Below are positions 18,233 through 27,008 of a stretch of DNA of 64,000 nt, one piece after another; the stretch's first letter is position 1; every line of letters begins with the position of its first letter. The DNA lies in assembly GCF_004359515.1 (NCBI RefSeq), contig NZ_SCWD01000003.1:1-64000 (forward strand), in the 5' to 3' direction. The stretch is from Macrococcus carouselicus (lineage in GTDB: Bacteria; Bacillota; Bacilli; Staphylococcales; Staphylococcaceae). The position numbers and the translations under genes are program-made. The notes under the pieces were generated by a model. It saw only the letters and a list, made by a program, of their open reading frames with translations. It did no database searches and had not been told where the DNA came from.

Positions 18233-18570
18233 AGCACTTCCCTACTTTCTAAAACTATTTCGTATAGACATTTATACGTTTTACTCATATATTTTAAACT
18301 AAAATGCAGAGAGTGCGAACTAATATTTTAAAGTTTCATAATTAATACCTTTATATTTAATTACTATCTTCTGAAGTAGAGTTATTACGACAGATGTTCA
18401 ATTATTTTAATTAACCTTTCTTAAAAGTGTTAAAGGCAAAACTAAAATGGAGGAAACCATTACTTTGTGTATTCCTCATCTCCTTTCTTCCCAACTAAAA
18501 AAGACATTCATAATTGAACGTCTTTTTTACTTCTTATTAGATTAGGTGTTAACTCGTTTACGCCTGTTTT
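18233..18570. other. Intergenic region with terminator
   Basis: An AT-rich stretch without a supported gene. It should hold the SarA-family promoter. A hairpin at 18506-18533 (AAAAAAGACATTC...GAACGTCTTTTTT) with A and T runs on both sides probably ends transcription from the EVE gene to its right. I see nothing else in it. Confidence 0.6.
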
Positions 18571-19953
18571 CTATTTCAGCTGATAGACCTTGATATAAGG
18601 ATGTATGTCCTGTGCAAAGTGCTGTTTCAATTTCTCAAGCGGCATTGAGGTGATGCCTACGAGTTTGAAATCCTCTGTCACTTTGTATGTTGCATTCTCT
18701 CCACCGATTGTTGCCTGATCATACCCGAGTTCAATCGTCTTTCCGGCTGCCGCGTAAATCAGTGGTTTCAGATAGCGGCTCTCTACATGCTCGATATCTT
18801 CGATGATCAATGATGTCTGATTGTTAAGTGCATCTGTGATCAGTCCGTTTTTGATGACTGTATCTTCACCCTCTTTGACATATTGCCCGTACAGCATGCC
18901 TTGCGTCCAGTGCTTGTCTGCGACTGCGTGAGGTGTGCTTTCATCTAATTTCAGTACCTCCAGCACTTTAGGCGTAAAGTGGCTGTTGATGAAGATATGA
19001 ATCAGTTTTCCTGATTTCTTCAGTTCTATGTGCTGCACTTCTTTCGTCTTCTTTTCTCCGGCAGTATATTTCAGTATGCTGCTTTTCTTCGGTGCTGCTT
19101 TTGCCAGCTGTTCCGCGTATGAGGTGATAGGGGCTGCTTCTTCCTCTTCTGACGGGTGCAGCATTGCTTCATACTGAATCTTGGTGAGCTCTGTCACTGA
19201 TTCGTTCCAGTTCTCTTCTACAAAGTACTGAGCCCGGAGCATCGGCTCACGGTCAAGGTCATAGATAGTACGCGGTTCTTCTATATCGCCTGTATACTTA
19301 ATCGTGATGGCTGTCGTATCTGTACGCCCCATCATCACTGGTTTTTTGTGTATGGATTCTTCGACGATTGCGGTACCGTAGATGCCGCGTTCCGGTGCTG
19401 TGCGGTAGATGATGACTTTGTCTCCACGCTGCATTTCTTTATAATGTCTGAAGCCGTTTCTTTCAATACCGTTCACTGTCTTTGTGAAAATGGTGTATTT
19501 CTCATCCGGCTGGAAGTTCTCCATTTCTTTTATGAGGAAATAACGGTCGATTTTCTCTTCGCCACGCCCGAGTGCCATGATGAGTTCATAGTCTTCTTTG
19601 TTAATCTGATTCAGCAGCTGTTCTTTCATCCTGAAGAGTGAGATCTTCAGCTGATCATTCCGTTCCAGGTAATCTTTCGTCAGCGGCAGCAATTTCTCTT
19701 CGTATTTAAAATGGATTTTGATCTGCCCCCGCCTTGGTTCTTCAAATTTGATCACCGTTCCGGCGCCCAGTAGTCCAAGTTTATTCTGAACTTGATAGAA
19801 AATCACTTTATCTCCAATCTGCGCCCGTTTGAATGCTGCATAGCCCTCTGACGGGTTGAAATGAACAGATGAATCAAAGATTGAGATCTGCCCTGTCAGG
19901 TCCTCAAAATGGTTAAAGCGATTATAGCCACAGTTCAACCAGAAATAATTCAT
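18571..19953 (-). CDS. Protein with two EVE/PUA-like domains and a degenerate AAA-like C-terminus
   Basis: 460 residues. Residues 1-130 resemble an EVE domain (YFWLNCGYNRF, then QIGDKVIFYQ and GLLGAGTVI); residues about 140-265 repeat the pattern (KYTIFTKTVNGIERNGFRH, MQRGDKVIIYRT, GIYGTAIV). EVE domains read modified bases and commonly stand before McrB-type ATPases. After a linker with charged and Ala-rich parts, residues about 320-460 contain SLIIEDIEHV (381-390) and FKLVGITSM (about 430-438), which look like Walker B and sensor 1 of McrB-type AAA domains, but no P-loop is present. That relationship is my inference. It has a strong AAGGAGG site. Upstream lie a 23-codon ORF and yeiH. It could be a modified-DNA sensor or a broken restriction factor. 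Confidence 0.65.
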   Translation of the reverse strand: MNYFWLNCGYNRFNHFEDLTGQISIFDSSVHFNPSEGYAAFKRAQIGDKVIFYQVQNKLGLLGAGTVIKFEEPRRGQIKIHFKYEEKLLPLTKDYLERNDQLKISLFRMKEQLLNQINKEDYELIMALGRGEEKIDRYFLIKEMENFQPDEKYTIFTKTVNGIERNGFRHYKEMQRGDKVIIYRTAPERGIYGTAIVEESIHKKPVMMGRTDTTAITIKYTGDIEEPRTIYDLDREPMLRAQYFVEENWNESVTELTKIQYEAMLHPSEEEEAAPITSYAEQLAKAAPKKSSILKYTAGEKKTKEVQHIELKKSGKLIHIFINSHFTPKVLEVLKLDESTPHAVADKHWTQGMLYGQYVKEGEDTVIKNGLITDALNNQTSLIIEDIEHVESRYLKPLIYAAAGKTIELGYDQATIGGENATYKVTEDFKLVGITSMPLEKLKQHFAQDIHPYIKVYQLK

Positions 19954-19969
19954 TTTTTAACCTCCTTAT

Positions 19970-20041
19970 TTATTTCGCTTCATTTTTCTGCAGAAATATT
20001 GCAATCACTGCCAGCAGGACTGCTAATATTGTTTTTTTCAT
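19970..20041 (-). CDS. Putative 23-residue hydrophobic peptide
   Basis: ATG at 20041 opens a frame reading MKKTILAVLLAVIAIFLQ and five more residues before TAA, a single membrane helix with a positive start. It sits in the 100-base gap between yeiH and the EVE gene on the same strand. The binding site is weak (AGGTGA overlapping the end of yeiH). It could be a membrane micro-protein or type I toxin-like peptide, or chance. Confidence 0.35.
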   Translation of the reverse strand: MKKTILAVLLAVIAIFLQKNEAK

Positions 20042-20052
20042 TGTTTTTTCAC

Positions 20053-20997
20053 CTACTTGATATGCAGCATGATTAAACTCATGGCCGTCACAGTAAACCA
20101 GAGCAGTGCGCCCAGCAGAACCGGTTGATAGCCGAGTCGTCTGAACTGACGGATATTGACGGATAGCCCGATGCCACTCATCGCTACTGCGATCATCAAG
20201 ACAGAAAGCTGCTTAATGACGATATTCACTGCTTCTGGTATCGGAATAATTGTCGCAGCAATACTTGCCAGACAGAAATAGAGAATGAACCACGGGAAGA
20301 TCCGTTTAACGGAGACCTGCTTCCGGTTCATCCAGACGATCATCAGGCAGAGCGGCACAATCATCAGCGCACGCAGCAGTTTGACGATTGTCGCTGTGTT
20401 TCCCGCCTCGTTACCATATGTATACCCTGCTGCTACGACACTGCTCGTGTCATTGATTGCAGAACCCGCCAAGTAACCGAACGTCACTTCTGACATGTGC
20501 AGCGCATGCCCCATCACCGGAAATAGAAATACGGCAATAACATTGAACAGAAAGATAGTCGAAATCGCATAAGCTACTTCTTCCTCATCCGCTTCTATGA
20601 TCGGGCTGACTGCTGCTATCGCTGAACCGCCGCATATTGCTGTACCTACTGATATCAATGTTCTGATTTTACCTGACACTTTGAGCGTACGCCCGAGTAC
20701 AACCCCCGCTATTAGTGCAACCGCAATAGTTGTAAGCGTAAGCGGCAGGGATGACCACCCCAGTTCTGCCACTGCTCTGAAGTTCAGTGTCAACCCCATC
20801 ATTACGATGGAGGCTTGCAGCACTTTTTTCGAACAGAATTTAGCGCCTGAATCTACAGACTGTCTATCAACGAAGGGTCTCACGCACATTCCTATGATGA
20901 TACTGAATACCGCCGCACCTATCAGCGGCACAAAATGTCCTGCTACTGTTGCAGCCAGCGCAATGAGCACACAGAGACTTATTCCTCGCCGTTTCAT
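20053..20997 (-). CDS. YeiH/UPF0324-family membrane transporter
   Basis: About 314 residues with ten or so membrane helices and family sequences SVGTAICGGSAIAAVSP, AYAISTIFLFN and GYLAGSAINDTSSVVAAG. UPF0324 members are annotated as putative sulfate exporters because some occur with sulfur-metabolism genes; the real substrate is not known. ATG at 20997 follows GAGGTGACGTT; an upstream extension is rejected. It is divergent from the nuclease gene. Confidence 0.85.
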   Translation of the reverse strand: MKRRGISLCVLIALAATVAGHFVPLIGAAVFSIIIGMCVRPFVDRQSVDSGAKFCSKKVLQASIVMMGLTLNFRAVAELGWSSLPLTLTTIAVALIAGVVLGRTLKVSGKIRTLISVGTAICGGSAIAAVSPIIEADEEEVAYAISTIFLFNVIAVFLFPVMGHALHMSEVTFGYLAGSAINDTSSVVAAGYTYGNEAGNTATIVKLLRALMIVPLCLMIVWMNRKQVSVKRIFPWFILYFCLASIAATIIPIPEAVNIVIKQLSVLMIAVAMSGIGLSVNIRQFRRLGYQPVLLGALLWFTVTAMSLIMLHIK

Positions 20998-21064
20998 AAC
21001 GTCACCTCGCTGTAATTCTATCATAATGATATAATAATGAAATATCTATTTTAAGGAGGAAACC

Positions 21065-21676
21065 GTGAAACATTTATTGACTTTCAGTCTGCTGATGATC
21101 ATCTGTTCACAGCCAGCCCATGCAGCTGAACGTATTCCAGTGACACTTGACCGCGTAATAGACGGGGATACAATGTCCGTCAAACAGCACGGTCACAAGA
21201 AAACAATTCGTCTGCTACTGGTTGATACACCTGAATCCAAGAAACCGAATACGCCGGTACAGCCTTATAGCCTTGAAGCAGCGGATTTCACTAAGTCGCT
21301 TGTCTCAAACTGCAATCTTAGTATAGAACATGATTCAAAGGGTCGTTATGACCGTTACAAACGAGAACTGGTCTATCTTTACTGCGATGATAAAATGGTT
21401 AACGAGACGCTTGTCCGTGAAGGGTATGCACGTGTCGGCTATGTGTACCAGCAGAAAGATTATCTGACCGAGCTGCAGGAAGCTGAGCGTCAGGCAAAGA
21501 GCAAGAAATTACGCATCTGGTCAATGGATGGATTTGTCAATGAAGACGGTGAGGGCTTCAACTCCACCGAAGAAGAGCGTAAGAAAGAAGTAGATATCAT
21601 CGAACAGCTGCGTCAGATTCTGTATGATTTAGTAGATGAACTGCTGGATAGTGTGCTCAAAAAAATGGGTCTATAA
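21065..21676 (+). CDS. Secreted thermonuclease-like (SNase) endonuclease
   Basis: 203 residues, GTG start behind AAGGAGG. A signal peptide (LLTFSLLMIICSQPAHA) precedes an SNase domain with all catalytic parts: DRVIDGDTMSV (Ca ligand Asp), IRLLLVDTPES (Arg, Asp, Glu) and GRYDRYKRE (Arg). It degrades DNA and RNA with calcium outside the cell. The C-terminal 45 residues form an acidic helix ending DELLDSVLKKMGL that staphylococcal Nuc lacks. Two cysteines (SNCNL, YCDD) could form a disulfide. The family is certain; nuc/nucI naming is not. Confidence 0.88.
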   Translation: MKHLLTFSLLMIICSQPAHAAERIPVTLDRVIDGDTMSVKQHGHKKTIRLLLVDTPESKKPNTPVQPYSLEAADFTKSLVSNCNLSIEHDSKGRYDRYKRELVYLYCDDKMVNETLVREGYARVGYVYQQKDYLTELQEAERQAKSKKLRIWSMDGFVNEDGEGFNSTEEERKKEVDIIEQLRQILYDLVDELLDSVLKKMGL

Positions 21677-21677
21677 A

Positions 21678-21709
21678 AAGGCGCTGTTTCAATTTGAAAC
21701 AGCGCCTTG
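21678..21709. terminator. Bidirectional terminator
   Basis: AAGGCGCTGTTTC/GAAACAGCGCCTT stem between the convergent nuclease and LysM-CHAP genes. Confidence 0.9.
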
Positions 21710-21719
21710 TTAAATGGTT

Positions 21720-22742
21720 CTAATGGATAAAACTGTACTGGCTCATCTGATATTTGTTAAGCGTTCTATAGCCGACAACTGTAGGGACTGTAAGATAGTT
21801 CATTTCAGAAACCAGAATGGTTCCATCCGGGTTGACACGCTCTACAAACGCCACATGTCCTAAAGGCCCCATCGTTGTCTGAGCGATGGCTCCGACTGCC
21901 GGTGTATCATTGACCACATAACCATCATTACGAGCACCATTTGCCCAGTTATTTGCATGCCACCAGTAAGTTGAAATACCTTTACCGATAGTAGCCCGGC
22001 GGTTGAAAACGTGCCACGTACATTGGCCATAATCGTATAAGTTCTGATGATTAAAAACAGGAGTTGTCATTGGTGTGCGTTGAACAGGTGGATTATAAGG
22101 CGCTGAAGTGACCGGTACAGTAGCAGTTGCACTGGTGCTGCCGGAGACGATCAATTGCTGGTCCGGGAAAATCAGGTAAGAGTTCAGACCGTTCCAGCGC
22201 TGTAAGTCAGCAATCGTGACATTGAACATATCTGCAATGAGTGACAGACTGTCACCCGCTTTGACAGTATATTTACCGGCTGGTGCTGAAGCAACAACTG
22301 GTGCAGGTGAAGCAGGTGTCGTTGTCGTACCGCTGACTTTCAACCTCTGTCCCGGGAAGATCAGATATGAATTCAGATTATTAAGGCTCATAATTCTGGT
22401 GTATGTTGTTCCATATTTAGCAGCGATCAGTGATAAGCTATCACCTGCCTGCACTGTATAGTAACTGCCTGTTGAAATTGATGTTGTGCGTGCAGCAGAC
22501 GCGGTCGTTCCAGCAGAAGTGCCAGCCGAACCGTCTGGTATCTGCAGCTTCTGATAAGGGAAAATCAAATTTGAAGACAGGCCATTCAAGCTCTTCAGTT
22601 CTGAAATTGTTGTATTGTATTGATTCGCAATCGCCCATAATGAATCATTAGGCTTAACTGTGTATTCACTGGCATCTGCTGTGTATGAATAGAGTGCACA
22701 TGCACCTGCTGTTGCCGTTAACGCGTAAACCTTCTTTCTCAT
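21720..22742 (-). CDS. Secreted LysM(x3)-CHAP peptidoglycan amidase/endopeptidase
   Basis: About 340 residues: signal peptide (KKVYALTATAGACALYSYTADA), three LysM repeats at about 25-70, 92-136 and 155-200 (each YTVKxGDSLxxIA...LNxYLIFPxQxL), Ser/Thr/Ala linkers, and a C-terminal CHAP domain with catalytic Cys in YGQCTWHV and His in GHVAFVE. It resembles staphylococcal Sle1/Aaa-type daughter-cell separation enzymes. ATG at 22742 follows GGAGGATT. Upstream are two TGTAA words 12 bp apart that recall the WalR site, but the spacing is one base too long. Confidence 0.9.
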   Translation of the reverse strand: MRKKVYALTATAGACALYSYTADASEYTVKPNDSLWAIANQYNTTISELKSLNGLSSNLIFPYQKLQIPDGSAGTSAGTTASAARTTSISTGSYYTVQAGDSLSLIAAKYGTTYTRIMSLNNLNSYLIFPGQRLKVSGTTTTPASPAPVVASAPAGKYTVKAGDSLSLIADMFNVTIADLQRWNGLNSYLIFPDQQLIVSGSTSATATVPVTSAPYNPPVQRTPMTTPVFNHQNLYDYGQCTWHVFNRRATIGKGISTYWWHANNWANGARNDGYVVNDTPAVGAIAQTTMGPLGHVAFVERVNPDGTILVSEMNYLTVPTVVGYRTLNKYQMSQYSFIH

Positions 22743-22928
22743 ATCATAATCCTCCAAGGTCTATTAATACTCTTATTATACCTATACAATTTACAATTCG
22801 TGTTACAGTTTCCTTTCAAGTTCTATAAGATTGGAGAGATATTGTCAAAAAAATGTAATAAAAGAGGTTTTGTAGATAGTTTTAAGGGTAAAAAAGATTA
22901 TCATTTACTTTTAGAGAGGAGAAATATA

Positions 22929-23117
22929 ATGACTGATGAACATTATGAATTATTGGATACTGAAAAAGAATATCTAAACCAAGATTCCTCTAAAGAAGAC
23001 CACAAGGAAGCGGCTCTTGTCAATGACGATTTAGGGGTAGCACCTGATGCCGGTGTAGAAGAACTTGACCCTAACCCACCTATGGATAAAAAGATGATCG
23101 AAGAAGACGACGAGTAA
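22929..23117 (+). CDS. Small acidic protein, first of three overlapping small genes
   Basis: 62 residues, very acidic, with GVAPDAGVEELDPNPPMDKK and an EEDDE tail. A GAGAGGAG site precedes ATG at 22929. Its stop overlaps the start of the next gene (TAATG). No family recognised; likely soluble and partly disordered. Confidence 0.65.
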   Translation: MTDEHYELLDTEKEYLNQDSSKEDHKEAALVNDDLGVAPDAGVEELDPNPPMDKKMIEEDDE

Positions 23118-23311
23118 TGTCTGACTGGCTGCATATCAGCGAATTTACGTTATTTCTGCTGATATCACCTTTTATAGTGATCGTGATGCTCCTTATGGCC
23201 ATCGCTTTACAACTTAATCAGCTGCTGCGGCAGCAGAAACTGATGATACAACAGCAGCAGGAACTGATCCGTCTGACAATCAAACATCAAGTTAACAGGA
23301 GGAATGTCTAA
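23117..23311 (+). CDS. Small single-pass membrane protein, second of three
   Basis: 64 residues: one membrane helix (FTLFLLISPFIVIVMLLMAI) followed by a Gln/Leu-rich amphipathic helix (QLLRQQKLMIQQQQELIRL) that should form a coiled coil inside the cell. Start and stop overlap both neighbours by TAATG, so translation of the three is coupled. No family recognised. Confidence 0.65.
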   Translation: MSDWLHISEFTLFLLISPFIVIVMLLMAIALQLNQLLRQQKLMIQQQQELIRLTIKHQVNRRNV

Positions 23312-23511
23312 TGACTGCCAATAAACAATATGATTCAAGTATAGATGGCATCGATAAAAATGAATCGCAGCAAGATACAAACATTGCTGCCAAAAACTAT
23401 GATTCAAGCATCGATGGTATTGATAAGAAAGATGACTCATTATCACAACCGCAGGAAGAACGCATCGATCAGCCTGCTCAAGCAGAAGAAGCAGATGGCC
23501 GCGGAGAATAG
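23311..23511 (+). CDS. Small repeat-containing acidic protein, third of three
   Basis: 66 residues with a near-exact duplicated decapeptide YDSSIDGIDK at about 7-16 and 30-39, followed by an acidic Gln/Glu/Ala tail. AGGAGG lies within the end of the membrane gene. The protein appears unstructured apart from the repeats. It may be a partner of the upstream membrane protein; no function is known to me. Confidence 0.65.
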   Translation: MTANKQYDSSIDGIDKNESQQDTNIAAKNYDSSIDGIDKKDDSLSQPQEERIDQPAQAEEADGRGE

Positions 23512-23516
23512 TAAAA

Positions 23517-23545
23517 AAGAGACATTTTATAAATGTCTCTTTTTT
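23517..23545 (+). terminator. Terminator of the three-gene operon
   Basis: AAAGAGACATTTATAAATGTCTCTTTTTT-type hairpin; it also ends the convergent lipoprotein gene. Confidence 0.85.
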
Positions 23546-23547
23546 GC

Positions 23548-24483
23548 TTACTCAACTACTATTTGTCCGTTTTTCTGATAGTACTTGTAGGAATGAATTA
23601 CATTTTGAGCTGAATCTGTAGATTTAAAACGATAATAGACACCACCTGCATCTTCTTCAACTGCAGGATCTGCCTTCACAAAGCTTACTTTACTTCCCGC
23701 TTCTTTCTCATCATGAACTGCATATTTCTCCTTAACTGCTCTAAGTGCATTTTCCAGGGCTTTATCAAAATCATAAATGACCTTATCGTTAAAGTCATAA
23801 ATAAGCATGGTATTTTTTGTCGGACTATAAACCATATCATAAACGGTAACAACTTTCTTCCACTGACCATCTGTCGCAGCAGAAGTCATGATTCGTGTTG
23901 CTGTAACATGGCTCTTAGACTTATCAATTTTTACTTGATCAATTGAAAAGCTTTCAATTTCATAGTTATCAAACTGACCTGCCGGCAATTTGTTCCTTAA
24001 ATACTGTTCTGCTTCGGAGTCAGTTTGGACATAAGGTCTTAAAGGATTTAAATCACGATGATTAAAGGCAGTAGGCATAGTGCTAAAATAAGCTGACAAC
24101 TGTTTTTTTGATATTTCCGCATACCGAGAGGACTGCACCTTGCTATTATCAGCTTCCAGGCTGGCAGGTTCAACAGTCTCACTTGAAGATTCTTTTTCAG
24201 TAGCGGATTCTTCTGATTGATCTTTATGCTTTCTTACTTTATCTGCATCTTCAGTTACAGTTGCTTCGGTAGTAGGCATCTCTGTTTCAGCCCTTTCATT
24301 TTCAGGCGTTTCAGTAGTCGGTGTCTCAGCCGATGCTTCTGTTTTCTTTTTTTCATTATATGTCGCAGCTTGTTCTGATGTTACTTTTTCCTTATCTACT
24401 TGCCTTTGACTGCTGCTTGGCTCTGCAGAGGAACAGGCTGTCAGAATTAATGCTGCTAAACCTAAACTGATTATTTTTTTCAT
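23548..24483 (-). CDS. Lipoprotein with Thr/Glu-rich linker and NTF2-like tail
   Basis: About 311 residues from ATG at 24483; the frame runs further upstream but AAAGGATGG marks this start. Lipobox LAALILTACSS gives a lipidated Cys near 18. Residues about 40-130 are a low-complexity Ser/Thr/Glu/Pro stalk. Residues 135-311 form a globular alpha+beta domain (AYFSTMPTAFNHRDLNPLRP, then paired strands and a final YKYYQKNGQIVVE) that recalls the terminal domain of TcaA-like proteins, but I am not sure. The gene follows the 332-residue gene by 13 bases, so they are probably co-transcribed. Confidence 0.7.
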   Translation of the reverse strand: MKKIISLGLAALILTACSSAEPSSSQRQVDKEKVTSEQAATYNEKKKTEASAETPTTETPENERAETEMPTTEATVTEDADKVRKHKDQSEESATEKESSSETVEPASLEADNSKVQSSRYAEISKKQLSAYFSTMPTAFNHRDLNPLRPYVQTDSEAEQYLRNKLPAGQFDNYEIESFSIDQVKIDKSKSHVTATRIMTSAATDGQWKKVVTVYDMVYSPTKNTMLIYDFNDKVIYDFDKALENALRAVKEKYAVHDEKEAGSKVSFVKADPAVEEDAGGVYYRFKSTDSAQNVIHSYKYYQKNGQIVVE

Positions 24484-24496
24484 AAGAGTCCATCCT

Positions 24497-25495
24497 TTAC
24501 ATCTCTTTACGAAAGACATCCAGATTAATAACCTTTTTTTCCCTTTCCTCTTCTTCAACCTGTTCCTGTTCTTCAATCTCGCCCCTGATTTCATCAAGTT
24601 TTTTCCCGCCGTAAATCCAGAGACGCGTTTCTTCAAGCGCCGCGATAAATAAATGTTCAAATATTTCAAAATCCGGCTCCGACAGATTTTTAGCGAACAG
24701 ATTGATAAGTTCCTTCATCGTCAAGTTAGCATCATTGCTTGCGATAATCAGAAAGCGAACAGTATCCGCCAGCTCTTCAGACTCTTGCTCCTCGACAAAC
24801 GCAAGTAAAGCATTCAAAGCCTGCTCATTTCGATGGTGCTCGGCCCCTGCGTATTGCTTGAGTTCATCAAATGTTGCTGGCACGTAGTAGTGCTTCTCAT
24901 CGTATGCAGGCAGTCTCTGTCCGGTGAATCCCTCACGGATAACGGGCAGCATAATCATATCCCCCACTGGTTCGATCCCCAGAGGCATCAGCATATTTTC
25001 CAGTTTTTCGCTGCTCAGTTCTTCATTGAAATACAGACGGTATAATTTCTCAATGTGCTCTCTATGCGCGTAACCATAAAGGAAAAGGACGCCTGTAATA
25101 AAGTTCAGATCTTGTTCAAGCTGAGTGCGCGCCGCTTCGATTTCCCTGATATTCAGTTCTTTGATCTCTCGTGCCAGGTCAAAAGGGATAATCATGCCTT
25201 TCTTTGTTTCAAACATCAGCAATGATTGCAGAGCGAATAAAACGCGTTCACCCGGCACTGGCATAAACTCATGTTCTGCCTCAATCGCCTGCATCAGGAG
25301 CTCGTATTCACCTGCGGGCATAGCCTGCAACGTTCGCTCGAGATATCGATGGTCAAAGACTTCCTGACGGATTGACTCTATTAATTCAATGGAATGCAGC
25401 TCAACAGCACTCTCATGGAACAGTTGTTCATAAATATATCTTAAATCTACTTCATTTAAATTAAGCAGTGCTTCTCTGTAATCCATATTCATCAC
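24497..25495 (-). CDS. Protein of unknown function, paralog of the gene at 28258
   Basis: 332 residues, mostly helical, no signal or membrane segment, acidic and charged towards the end (EEQEQVEEEEREKK). It shares an order of blocks with the 28258-29301 protein: LYGYAHREHIEKLY, YYVPATFDELKQY, ALLAFVEEQ and RLWIYGGKKLDEI have clear counterparts there. So the two are ancient paralogs within one window. This copy lacks the N-terminal SAP-like helix pair of the other. No known family recognised. It seems to form a unit with the lipoprotein gene downstream. Confidence 0.7.
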   Translation of the reverse strand: MMNMDYREALLNLNEVDLRYIYEQLFHESAVELHSIELIESIRQEVFDHRYLERTLQAMPAGEYELLMQAIEAEHEFMPVPGERVLFALQSLLMFETKKGMIIPFDLAREIKELNIREIEAARTQLEQDLNFITGVLFLYGYAHREHIEKLYRLYFNEELSSEKLENMLMPLGIEPVGDMIMLPVIREGFTGQRLPAYDEKHYYVPATFDELKQYAGAEHHRNEQALNALLAFVEEQESEELADTVRFLIIASNDANLTMKELINLFAKNLSEPDFEIFEHLFIAALEETRLWIYGGKKLDEIRGEIEEQEQVEEEEREKKVINLDVFRKEM

Positions 25496-25558
25496 CCTAA
25501 GTCTTTTTCTTTATTATAAAGTGAGCAAGGACAGAATACAAAGAAGAATTGCAGCTCT

Positions 25559-26563
25559 CTATTCTACAGAAAAATAATAAGTTGTTGCAGACTGGAATGT
25601 CTCCGTCTTCATCAGACGGATATCACCCAGCTCGGGATGATGAACTGCATCCGGTATATTCTGGGTTTCAAGCGCAATGCCAGCACCTGCGCTGTAATGC
25701 CGTCCGTTCTGCGCTGTATAATCCAGTCCGCCCGCTGAATAGGCAATCACATACGGTGCGTCCGTTTTTATAGCGACTTTTCTTCCTGATGCTGTATGCT
25801 TCAGTTCGATGCGACTACCACACGGGTCACCAGTCAGATGATAGGAATCGTCCAGACCGATTTTGACTGGTTTCTCTTGTCTATAATCCATCTCACCTGT
25901 GACATCAATCAGTTCACCTGTCGGTATCTGTTCTTTGTCTGTCTCCACCCGCTCATCACTCAGAATGGTCAGCAGGTGATCAGTGACATCGTTTTGTCCT
26001 CCATTTAAATTGAAGTACGTATGATTAGTCGGATTGAAGATTGTATCCTGATCTGGCGCGGCGAAGTAGTGAACCGTCCAGCTGTTATCCGCCCTGATGG
26101 TATGCGTAATCTGAACTTTCAAGTTCCCAGGATAGTGATCCTCACTTGCCAGCAAAGATGCTGTCATCTTAACAGCAATTTCCTGGCCATTAGGATTTTC
26201 AATAACCTCTGTCTCAAATACTTTGTAACTGAGACCGTTTGATCCACCGTGTATATGATGAGGAGGCATATTTGCTTCCAGTTGAAAGACTTCATTATTC
26301 AGTTCAAACTTCGCTTCAGCTATGCGCCCCCCTACGCGGCCGACACACATCCCGAAATAGTTCGGGTTCAATATATAGTCATCAATTGTCTCAAAACCGA
26401 TGACCACATTTTCCTGCTCTCCGTCTCTGTCCGGCATCTGAATACTCTGCAGTGCTGCCCCGTAATTAATAAACGTGAAAGACATCTCATCAGTCGATAT
26501 CTTGTATCTCTGTACTGTTTCTTCATTCACTTCGCCGAACGGTAACGTTTCTATTTTCACCAT
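25559..26563 (-). CDS. galM: Aldose 1-epimerase (galactose mutarotase)
   Basis: About 334 residues. Typical elements are FINYGAALQSIQMPDR, VGRVGGRIAEAKF, PPHHIHGGSNGLSYKVFE (first catalytic His), FNPTNHTYFNLNG (second His), DDSYHLTG and a late Glu in IALETQNIPDA. It interconverts alpha and beta anomers of galactose or glucose. No other galactose gene adjoins it. ATG at 26563 follows GAGGTGATA. Confidence 0.92.
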   Translation of the reverse strand: MVKIETLPFGEVNEETVQRYKISTDEMSFTFINYGAALQSIQMPDRDGEQENVVIGFETIDDYILNPNYFGMCVGRVGGRIAEAKFELNNEVFQLEANMPPHHIHGGSNGLSYKVFETEVIENPNGQEIAVKMTASLLASEDHYPGNLKVQITHTIRADNSWTVHYFAAPDQDTIFNPTNHTYFNLNGGQNDVTDHLLTILSDERVETDKEQIPTGELIDVTGEMDYRQEKPVKIGLDDSYHLTGDPCGSRIELKHTASGRKVAIKTDAPYVIAYSAGGLDYTAQNGRHYSAGAGIALETQNIPDAVHHPELGDIRLMKTETFQSATTYYFSVE

Positions 26564-26710
26564 TATCACCTCATCTTAGTTTAATATTCTTTACCCTTCT
26601 TATATTATTTTAGACTCACTAGAGCGCTCACAATTGTTACACGTAAATTTATATATGAAAACTACAGCTTTCATGGTACGCTCTTAACAACAACGTGCGG
26701 AGGTGATTTT

Positions 26711-26989
26711 ATCAATAATATCGAACGGAAATATGAAATCTATGATTACCTTGGCCAAAGATGGACGTGTTCCATTTTCAAGAATGGTCAGTACAGAGAA
26801 GCACCTTCATTTATGAGGATTCGCTGCCGGGCGGTCAAATTCGATAAAATCTTAGACAGCGCGAATAATCAGGGAACATTGCTGAAAGTACTCCATTTCA
26901 TTACATTTTTCAATCATACGGCGACAACTGATGAAAAGAATCAGTATTATATTAAAGCCGATTATGTGATGAATATTAATGCTGATTAG
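26711..26989 (+). CDS. Unknown 92-residue protein with possible ATC start
   Basis: An open frame of 93 codons lies directly behind a strong GGAGGTG site, but no ATG, GTG or TTG falls in frame at the right distance. The codon there is ATC (INNIERKYEIYDYLGQRW...). The next in-frame ATG (about 26813) would remove a third of the protein and has no site. Either a rare ATC start is used or the start codon was mutated. The protein has aromatic and basic residues (WTCSIFKNGQYREAP, MRIRCRAVKFDKIL) and no membrane segment. No family recognised. Confidence 0.45.
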   Translation: MNNIERKYEIYDYLGQRWTCSIFKNGQYREAPSFMRIRCRAVKFDKILDSANNQGTLLKVLHFITFFNHTATTDEKNQYYIKADYVMNINAD

Positions 26990-27008
26990 CAAAACATCTC
27001 CCTTAGCT

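Noticed and set aside
22770..22815. WalR-like site before the LysM-CHAP gene
   Set aside because: Two TGTAA words are present, but start-to-start spacing is 12 bp; the known site needs TGTWAH-N5-TGTWAH (11 bp).
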